From Haplosporangium gracile (lineage: Eukaryota > Mortierellomycota > Mortierellomycetes > Mortierellales > Mortierellaceae), in the NCBI GenBank assembly GCA_015499985.1, contig JAAAUF010000381.1:1-36301 (forward strand): a stretch of 36,301 nucleotides of DNA. Reading direction: 5' to 3'. How positions within the stretch are numbered: position 1 is the stretch's first letter; every line of letters starts with the position of its first letter. This document shows, piece by piece, positions 22,342 through 30,269 of the stretch. The notes below the pieces were generated by a model, which saw nothing but the letters and a program-made list of their open reading frames with translations, was not told where the DNA came from and did no database searches. Position numbers and translations under genes: made by a program.

Positions 22342-22948
22342 GCGACTATCAGGTCTTGTTCACCGAAGTTCTCTCTTTTTTTCTCACACTTTTTCTTGGT
22401 CACAGTTGTTGATTCTTTTCTCCCCTTTTACATTTTATCTATCCATAAAAAATTGTTGATGCAGCTCGCCAATAAAAATATGTTAACTTGATGGTAATGG
22501 TATGTGCTATAACTTTTTGAGTGATGGAAAACAGATCCTATTGGATGATGGATCAGACCACTTTGCCTCGGTAAATGAGAGGAGGTTTAGGGACAGAACA
22601 AACAAATAGACGCCGTCTTTTTTGTTTTATGCACAAGTGCGCAGACACTCAATCTTTCCATGCACTTTTTTTTTTTTTTTTTTTNNNNNNNNAAAAAAAA
22701 AAAGTTTAAAAAAAAAAAAAAATCTTGGCACTTTCTAGACTCCTACTTTCGATTTTTTTTTTTTTTTTACCCTCTCAGTCTTGTTCCACGCTTGCGCGGG
22801 TGGACGCGGCGTGTCAACCACACTAACAAACATGTACTCGTTCCGTTTCTTTTCACACCTCTCTTTCTTCCCTCTATGCTCCCCTCTTCAACTCATCTGC
22901 CATCCTCGCCCTCTGTCGTCACAAGGACAACACAGAATCACAGTCAAG
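22342..22948. other. Spacer with assembly gap between GST-like gene 5 and its pseudogene copy
   Basis: It holds the 3' UTR of gene 5 and then homopolymer-rich DNA around an 8-N gap. No TATA element as clear as those before the intact genes was seen upstream of the pseudogene start at 22949, although a CT-rich leader (22850-22920) is present. Confidence 0.6.
22685..22692. other. Assembly gap (8 N) between a T-run and an A-run
   Basis: Eight N are flanked by a run of about 18 T on the left and by A-runs on the right. The true sequence and length here are unknown. Confidence 0.98.
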
Positions 22949-24085
22949 ATGACTGTTGACACTGGTACTCCAGACGCAACGCACTTCGCATACAAGAACA
23001 CGGAATCCTTGTCCGTAACCTTAAAGAGCCCTACATCATTCAAACTTCTCTACTTCCCCATCCATTCGAACGGTGCGACCAGTAGGGAGATTCTGAGCAT
23101 CGCACAGACCGGGTAGGAGGACCTCGCGCCCAAGGTGAGTTTCAGTACTGCTCTCTACTACGCTAAGAAACGAGATTTCAGTATTCTTGATACTAAGTTC
23201 ACCGTATGTCTATGTCATTTTGGATTTACAGAATTAGGAGAGAAAACACCGTTCAACGTCCTTCCGGTTCTTTACATCACCTCTCTTACCAATAAAGTAA
23301 GTCTTAACTCTCTCGCCTTTTTTTTCCCTTTCATTTCCATGAACTTCCACTCCACCTTTTCTTTTCTTTTCTTTTCTTTTCTTTTCTTTTCTTTTCTGAC
23401 GCTCCCTTTCCTCTCTTCCGCTTCATCGTGCAAATTTAGGATGTGATGTTGGCTGAAGCAGGAGTAATCGAGCAATGCCTCGCCAATCAATTCGACCTCA
23501 TGGGCAGCAACGAATACGAAATGAATTTGATCAAAACCTTCCACTCTTCTCTCTGCCTCTCTTCACATACTCTATGCTACCACTGTTGCGTTTATCCCTG
23601 ACGGGGAGGCTCGTTGGAAGGCTATGGAGGCGTTTTGGGAAGGTCTTTTCACGCAGTGGGCGGCGATTCATGAAAAGCATTTAAAAGATAATGGATCCAA
23701 TGGTCATTATATTGGCGATAAGGTAAGCATACGAAAAAAAGAAGAGTACGATAAAGCACGATCATTCGACATCGTCCGATAGTTGCATCGTTACTTTGCT
23801 GACACATCTCCCCTCCCCCCCTCTTTGTTCCGTAATGCGATGGGTGTTATAGCTGACGTTGGCGAGTATCAGGGCGACAATCTTGATTGAACACTTGTTG
23901 CTTCAAACGGGCAAGAGTGCTTGTTGGATATTGTCAACAGAAGGTTCTCGATGCGAAAACTCCGGATTGACGTTGCTCATGATCCCAGGGTCGACAAGTG
24001 GAGGTCTTCACGGGCGTACAAGGCTTTGACGGATGCGACTGGGCGGTACTTTTCGGATCCCTTTGCTCCTGCACCAAAGCTGTGA
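22949..24085 (+). pseudogene. Glutathione S-transferase-like pseudogene (sixth copy)
   Basis: The four-exon plan of the array is still visible: exons near 22949-23134, 23232-23296, 23440-23722 and 23853-24085 with GT-AG borders. The leader and FKLLYFPI start are intact. Lesions: a TAG at 23114-23116 where sisters have the conserved Trp (TGG), a frame break in exon 2 before TPFNVLPVL, a frameshift in exon 3 (283 nt instead of 279) between KTFHSS and the later KHLKDNGSNGHYIGDK, and another in exon 4 near 23910 before LLDIVN. The glutathione contact motif reads AEAGVIEQ, lacking the Ser/Thr. Closest to gene 5. Intron 2 contains a (CTTTT)n repeat at about 23356-23396. It is non-functional as read. 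Confidence 0.85.
23356..23396 (+). repeat. (CTTTT)n pentanucleotide microsatellite in a pseudogene intron
   Basis: About eight tandem copies of CTTTT lie in the second intron of the GST-like pseudogene. Confidence 0.85.
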
Positions 24086-24249
24086 GCTCTGTTGAGAAAG
24101 AATGGAGTGTGACATGGGGACGAAGGAACGCAACAGGAAAATACGCAACATTATGTAGTTCGCAAGTAGATGTGCTGAAATAAAATTAAGTGCTAAATAA
24201 TGGTGAGGTCAGATTGATGAAAAGAAATAGAAAACATACTTTTCTTCAG

Positions 24250-24687
24250 GCGTTGGCACCCTTGACCTTGCCATTTTGCTTATCAAGTGTATAGAAATAA
24301 AAAAAAAAAAAGTGAACAATGTTTGATGAAAGGTTTGAGAAACGTTAGAAGAAAGCACTGTGTTTTGAGGAGGCCATGTCCAAGACTTTATTTCCTAGGG
24401 CTGGTTTGGCATGCAGAGTTTTCTGTTGGGGAGAAAGGGAAACAATATCGTGCGTTTTTAAGGGAAGAGGTGGTGAAAGAGCGTTCGATTTGGAGGGAGT
24501 TGTGTATCCTTTTTTGGTGGCGTCGTTCAGGAACCATCGGTCCGCTTTTTGGGTTTCTTTACCTGATCAGGGTCCAGACACGATCTGTGCCCATTTTGAT
24601 TCTGATTTGCTCCTCGGACAATTTTTGTAAGAAACAACCTTGTTCTCTCTTTGTCCTTCTCTGGACTGCATGGACCACTACCACCAT
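24250..24687 (-). pseudogene. Broken coding remnant on the minus strand, family unknown
   Basis: On the minus strand an ATG at 24687 opens 42 codons ending at 24559 (LSEEQIRIKMGTDRVWTLIR then TAA). Directly after, the +1-shifted frame continues with protein-like sequence (SGKETQKADRWFLNDATKKG, then YTTPSKSNAL and LGNKVLDMAS) to a stop near 24340. Further on, GKVKGANA followed by TGA at about 24250 resembles a C-terminal end. An ATTATAAAC element lies about 40 bp upstream of the ATG. The pieces look like one gene broken by a frameshift, or an exon-intron gene I cannot resolve. An AG|GTAAAG donor at 24562 is available but no matching acceptor of normal spacing was found. I do not recognise the protein. 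Confidence 0.35.
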
Positions 24688-24834
24688 ACCACCAGTTGAA
24701 AATACTTATTCTTCTGCACTGTTTATAATTAGCTTCCCTCTCCCCTATTTCCTTTCATATTCCACCTTCCTTTTTTTCCCACACACACATGCACATACAC
24801 ACCCTCTTGCTCCCATCACCAAAACATAAAAGAG

Positions 24835-26348
24835 TTGTCACCGCAGCGAAAACATCCATCAGAGACCCCCGAACTCATCTTTCTTAACCTCACCTCGAAG
24901 GACTTCTACCGATGTATGCTTGTTTCGCACCTCTGGCACGGCGAGGCAGAGACCCAGCTCTACCGCGACGTTATCTTCGCCTCGTCGCAAAGTCCTACAG
25001 TGCACTCATCCCAGCGGCCACGGTTCGAAAACATCTCCTTCGTCGACTGGCCTGGTGGTCCCACATCAGTGGCTAAACTGTAGTGCCGGACCTCTTGAAC
25101 ATCTTTCTCAGCCACCGTCCAGATGAGCACGGTGACCCTCCCTTCCGTCCTCGCAAGAAACAACAATAGCAGCAGCAACGCGAGAGCATTGTTCTCGTCA
25201 AGCCTGTTTATCGAAACACCTGGGCTCAACCGCCCAGCTTTGACGCGCCTTTCTTATACCGGAATCGACATATCCTCGCGTTTTTTCGAATCTATCGAGA
25301 CCAAGGATTCGGTTGCGCTCTGGCTATTTGTTCTGCCGCTTCTGCCATACGACACGGTGCTCGGTGTGATGTCTTTGGTCAACGGATATTCGCCGCAGGT
25401 TGATATATCGGGATTGTGTGCTAAGCAGGTCCAAGAGTTGACAGAGAACGCACAAAGACAGATATTGCAGGAGCAAGAAGTCGAGGAGCTGCTGGAGGGC
25501 AGAGGTGCGGAGCCGTTTATCCCACAGTTGAAGGAGTTAGTTTTCGGAAGGGACCATGCGCTTTCGGCACAGGATCTCATCTCGTTAGGAATTCAAGCCC
25601 AGTTCTTGCACATCAGGAGAATGGTATTTCTTTCGACTACCACGAGCTCTGGGAGAAGTACGACATTGACAAAGCACGCGTTTGAGACTGGATCATAACA
25701 CCAACCAACTCCCTTTCTGCTGCAACAACTAAGTCTATGATCGTCTTGGCGAAACGACTTCGGATTCGACGACCGTTTACCAGTCGGGGCCTGATGTTGT
25801 TCTTGCAGCTCTGTTCCAGTCTTCTCTGTTTTTCGATGATACAACATATCATCTTTTTCGAGGACCGCTTGGATGACGGCAACGGCAACGAGGCAATCAT
25901 TCGATCCTGGACTTGCAAAGGGACACTAGAGTCTCTTACCATCGGATACAACATCTTGACCGACCAGCCTGAGAACCATAAACTCATCTGGGACTACTTG
26001 GGGCGATTCAAGAAGTTGCACTTGTTGACCTTGGTACCTTCTTGTTTACCCTTAGAACAAGGCCGGACGGGGTTGATCCCATCTTGTGACTATGGAGTAA
26101 AGGGTCTGTTTGCAGGAGGCAGAGTGATGAGCGAGACGTTGAAAGAGATTGGATGCCTGTCGTCGGGGTGGATGGCGGATGATCGTCGAGAGATGGTATT
26201 GTGGTTTGCGAGATCGTTCCCGAAACTGGCTGTCCTCGGACTGATGCATTATCGAGAGGAGGTTGAGGAAGGGAGGACGGAAAAATATATTGGCTTTTTG
26301 GAGGATGAGAAGGTTAAACGATGTTCGATTCATACGATTTTTTCATGA
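24835..26348 (+). pseudogene. F-box protein pseudogene (copy 1, heavily degraded)
   Basis: The frame starts with TTG where the two sister genes have ATG followed by the same TCA codon. It continues with an F-box-like segment (PELIFLNLTSKDFYRCMLVS then HLWHGEAETQLYRDV). It hits a stop at about 25081, picks up again near 25210 (NRPALTRLSYTGIDISSRFF) and jumps to DSVALWLFVLPLLPYDTVLG, so roughly 180 residues of the middle are missing compared with copy 3. Another frame break occurs near 25625: the sister-like frame FDYHELWEKYDIDKARV ends in TGA. The C-terminal part is largely intact (LESLTIGYNILTDQPENHKL through FLEDEKVKRCSIHTIFS). The intact form would be a substrate adaptor of an SCF ubiquitin ligase. 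Confidence 0.85.
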
Positions 26349-27051
26349 GCCCAAGTCAGCTGTTGCTTGTGGAAAATGAAGTGGGTAATTATCTTTTTGT
26401 GTGTTGTCACGTTGGGAGACGAAACACGCTCTGGTTATGTGGAGCAATTGGAATTTTTGCTTAGGCCAGGGACAAAGTGGTTCAATTCACGCAAGAGGCG
26501 CGTGCCTATTGCGTTTCTTTAGTTTCTTCCGCCTCGTTTTCGATATCTGCGTATCCTGCGCCTTCCAAGTTGCAAAGCTCTGAGCACGCGATACCAATTG
26601 ATTCTGAAAAAAAAAAAAAAAAAAGTTCATATCTGCGGAAACCATTTCACCAAACTCTCTGTCCCTCGGCATGTCCTTCTGGATAATCGTTTTTGCTCCT
26701 TCACACATGGATTGGTCTACACATCCATTGAGAACCATTTGTCATGTTAGCTTCTAAGTGAGCGTATCCTGTTGTCAGTGCTTAAATTTTGTTGACTGCA
26801 AAAATGCATGATTGCAAGGGGCGGCTTCACGTTCACCCAATTTTCTCTCTTTCACTCATCCCTTCTTCTCTCTTTCACTTTATTTCTTTCTTCTCCTTCC
26901 CTTTTTTTTTTCTACAACTCACACTGACTCTCATTTGCACCCCTCTTTACATCGACGAGTCTCATGTAAATGTTAAATGACAATAAAAAAAACCATCTTT
27001 ACCTCAGTCCCCATTCACCTCCCTACTATTTTTTTCTCACCCACTTTCACC
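26349..27051 (+). other. Spacer between F-box copies 1 and 2
   Basis: Non-coding. It contains a run of about 17 A near 26608-26624 and a long CT-rich leader (26835-27045) directly before the ATG of copy 2. No clear TATA box was identified. Confidence 0.5.
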
Positions 27052-29301
27052 ATGTCAGCACTGAGACAAATCCCTTCAAAGATATTCACTCTTATCTTCG
27101 ACCACCTGTCGCATGACGACCTCTACCAGTGCCTGTTCGTCTCCCACCTATGGCACGACCAAGCCCAAGTCCATGTTTACAGCGATGTGACCCTCTACAC
27201 AACAAGGACACAGCAGCACAATCAGTCCCTTGTCTCTGCCCTCAAGGTCCGGAAGCATCTCCTTCGCAAGGTCACTTGGCGATCTGGGAGATAGGGTGGT
27301 AGTGATGCCCTTGAGGATGATTTGTTGGCTATCGTTCTTGACTATGGTCCAGTTATTACTCCTGTTGCTACTGTTGCTATTGCTGATGTTGCTACTGATG
27401 TTGCCACTCCTGCTGCTGATAGCAGTGACAGTCAAAGCAACAACAACAACACCGATAAGGGTTCTCATCCTTCGCGGTCGCTGTCACGGTCGTTCTCCCG
27501 CCTCGCTTCGGTTTTTTGGTCAAGACCGACGAGGACGACTGCTGCTGCTGCTGCTACTGCTACTGCTACCATTACAACTATAGCTACTACTACTGCTTTT
27601 GCTACTGCTTCTGCTGCTGCCGACGCTGATCCCACGTCCGATCTTTCGATAGCAACATGGCTGATAGGTCCCGGACCTAATCGTCCAGCCTTGCAGCATT
27701 TCATCTTTATTGAGGATTACCTAACGGGAACTCTACTGGAGACGGTTCTGCTCAACCTGATGCCAACAGCCTTGACAATTCTGGAAATCTGCATCAAACA
27801 TGCGGAGCCGGACCAGTCGTACGAGGTCGATATGGAAAAGATTCTGGAAACCTATCTGTACCTCAAGGATATTTGCCTCGATGGACTGGTGTTCCGATAC
27901 ACGCCTATGCGACAGCTTGAGGACCTTGCTGTCTCTTCTGCCTCTGCCTTTGCCTCTGTTCCTGTCAAGGCTGGATGTTCAAAGGAACCGGAAGTCGTCG
28001 TCATCCAGCAGCATCGCCTCGAGGCATTCACATTTGGACCAAACCTGTTGAGCCAGGAAGTGTCTGATGCGTTTTTGTTTGTTAGACGATTGGAGAACTT
28101 GACAAGGATCCGAGTCAGGTCCACGACAGTTTATGCTGAATGCGCTCCCAGGAGTCGACCTTGGGACTTTGGTCGAGCTTTGAAGGAGTACTGTCCGAAA
28201 CTGGAGTCGATCGACATTGACGGACCAGTCGTGTTCTGGCTCTTTGACCTTCCCATCCTCCCTTACGACCAGCTTCTGCACATCACCTCGATGGTACAGG
28301 AGAACCCTGCCTACCTGTCGGACATACCGGCAGAGTTGGCACAGCTCCTGAAGGAAAAACGTCTGAAACTGCAACTACTGGGCCAGGAGCAAAGAGAGTT
28401 GTTGGAGGGCAAGACTGCGGTTCCGTTTTTCCCCATGTTGAAGAAGTTGGTTCTTGGTGGCGATCATTCATTGTCGGTTCAGGATCTGTTCTCGTTGGGA
28501 GTTCAGGCTCGGCTCTTGACACATTTGGAAATTTTTTGTCCTCTCACACGGCACACCGAGCCCTGGGAAGTATATGAGAAGGACGACAAGAATGTGGATT
28601 CTGCGCCAACGACGGTACTCCTGTCTGCGGTTGGTCCCAGGGGCGTTAGGATGATTGAACTACAACGACTTCAGTTAAGGCGATCCTTCCACAGCCGGGA
28701 TGTCATGCTCTTCTTGTAGTTGCGCTCCAGTCTAAAATTTCTTTCCTTGACGGGTTGCAGTGTTACCTTTGAAAGACTTGTCGAAGGTTACATAGCAGCT
28801 TCATCGTTCTCTGGTTCTACATCGGCAGGAGGAGGAGTAAGAACACTATACATTCGACCTTGGGCATGCGAAGACACACTGGAGACGCTCAAGGTCGGGC
28901 TGGATGTCCCCTGCGACTTGCCCAAAGAACATCACGCAGCTCTCTGGAGATACTTGAGTCGCTTCAAGAAGTTACGCCATCTTTCCTTGGTACCTACTCT
29001 GAAGCCATGCTGGGTCCTCGTCCCAACCTTTGACCACGGTATCGAGGGCCTTTTCTATGAGGGAAGGATGAACGAGACATTGGAAAAGCTGGAGATGGTC
29101 ACGACTTGGTGGGATGCAGTCGTGGGGAAGGAGATGGTGCTTTGGTTGGCGAAGTCTTGTCCTAGGTTGAAGGATTTGGATTTTAAGTATCACTTTTTGT
29201 TTAGTGGTTTTACTACGATGGATGTTCGACATAGGGCTTTCTTGGAGGATGAGGAGGTGAAGCAGTGTTCCATTCGGAACATTGGTGTGCTGTCGTGGTA
29301 G
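27052..29301 (+). pseudogene. F-box protein, copy 2: one 750-codon frame with two in-frame TAG codons
   Basis: From ATG 27052 to TAG 29299-29301 a single frame matches F-box copy 3 along its length. It is broken only by TAG at 27292-27294 and TAG at 28717-28719. The F-box is at residues 5-45 (IPSKIFTLIFDHLSHDDLYQ, then CLFVSHLWHDQAQVHVYSDV). An expanded Ala/Thr tract coded by GCT/ACT triplets lies at 27350-27630, followed by LRR-like and C-terminal segments (WLFDLPILPYDQLLH, then LEDEEVKQCSIRNI). The second TAG stands where copy 3 has CAG (Gln) in LLFLQHCSSL, so it needs only one C-to-T change. No frameshift is present despite the triplet expansions, so the loss is recent or the stops are bypassed. 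As read, only an 80-residue F-box peptide would be made. Confidence 0.75.
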
Positions 29302-29345
29302 CGTCGCGATTGACAGGCACGGCGTAGTTGTGTTGATCGCTCATT

Positions 29346-29358
29346 GGGGGGGGGGGGG
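29346..29358 (+). repeat. Run of 13 G
   Basis: A G homopolymer (potential quadruplex or sequencing trouble spot) between the end of F-box copy 2 and the copy of its tail. Confidence 0.9.
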
Positions 29359-29361
29359 AGG

Positions 29362-29469
29362 TTGATGCTCTTGGAAGGTGAGGAGGCGGAACAGTGTTCC
29401 ATCTGGCGCATCGTTGTTGCCGGTAGTGTGGAAGCTGAATTGGGTTTGTGTTCTTGGAACCATCATTAG
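29362..29469 (+). pseudogene. F-box C-terminal tail fragment (partial duplicate)
   Basis: A 35-codon open frame reads LLEGEEAEQCSIWRIVVAGS, closely matching the C-terminal ends of copies 2 (LEDEEVKQCSIRNIGV) and 3 (VGDEEVRRCSIRRVFVES). It starts only 60 bp after the stop of copy 2. It is either a partial tandem duplication of the tail or the last trace of a further F-box gene. Confidence 0.6.
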
Positions 29470-30269
29470 ATTTGGGTGAAGGTCCGCGACCTTGTTTGGT
29501 TTTGATGCATTTGTGCAATGGTCAACGCTGGAATAACTTTTCTTGTTCGAATTCTGGTGGCAAGAAGCATTGCGCGTAGACGTATGCGATTGGCTTGAAA
29601 AACGGCACTAAAACCAGAGAGTGTGATTCGAGCTTTGACATTGTCCCGACACACTAAATGGATTATAGTTGTGGACGACGTGAAGGAAGGCCCGGGAAGG
29701 AAGCGAGATGACGTTGTGATTGGCTAGGTAGCCTCCTAAACTGAGATTTTTGGAAAATGAGCCTTTTGGCGGTCGCGCTGCGGATTCGAATTATACCTGT
29801 CGTGATGGAGCGCCTTCTCCTCTCTTTTTTCTCATTTTGATGTTTGCTCTTCTGGTGATATAACAGCGTTGCTTGCTTCAGACGAAAAGCGCCGCGTGCG
29901 AATGTGAACCAAGCCTTGTCCTTTGTGTATCAAGCCTCGTCCTTTGTTCTTTTTTTTTTTCTCACGTCGTTTGATTTTGCGCATAACGCCTCTCCTTTTT
30001 GTGTGCATTGCCAACTTTGATTTTGCGCATAACGCCCCTCCTTTTTGTGTGCATTGCCAACTTCGCCTCGTCCTTGCGGCTTCTCTAACTCGTTACTATA
30101 CTCCCTTCCTTCCTTCTCCCTTCCTTCTTCGTTACCTTTTCTATTAAAAGCGCCCGCGTAGTTCATTCACCACTCATTGTCTACCCCTCTCTTCCTTCTG
30201 CTCATTCCTGCCTCCCCTCACCTCCACCTCAACTCCATCTCATCTCTGTTAAAAAAGAAGAAAAGTGGA
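29470..30269 (+). promoter_or_regulatory. Upstream region of F-box copy 3, with tandem repeats and TATA-like element
   Basis: Non-coding spacer. It contains two neighbouring tandem repeats (separate entry), a CTATTAAAAG element at about 30141-30150 that may act as a TATA box, and a C/T-rich leader up to ATG 30270. The frame is open upstream of that ATG without another ATG, so 30270 is the only supported start. Confidence 0.5.
29911..30061 (+). repeat. Tandem repeats: 21 bp x 2, then 46 bp x 2
   Basis: An imperfect 21-bp unit beginning AAGCC(T)TGTCCTTTG occurs at 29911-29931 and 29932-29952. A 46-bp unit beginning TTTGATTTTGCGCATAACGC occurs at 29970-30015 and 30016-30061 with a single T/C difference. 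Both lie 200-360 bp upstream of F-box copy 3. Confidence 0.9.

Noticed and set aside
24287..24829. Plus-strand 180-codon frame between the GST pseudogene and F-box copy 1
   Set aside because: It has no domain-like pattern and lies over the minus-strand remnant and CT/CA-rich promoter DNA.
27052..29301. TAG reassigned to glutamine in this organism
   Set aside because: TAG acts as a plausible terminal stop in several intact genes here (for example at 15646-15648 and 20337-20339), so genome-wide reassignment is not supported.
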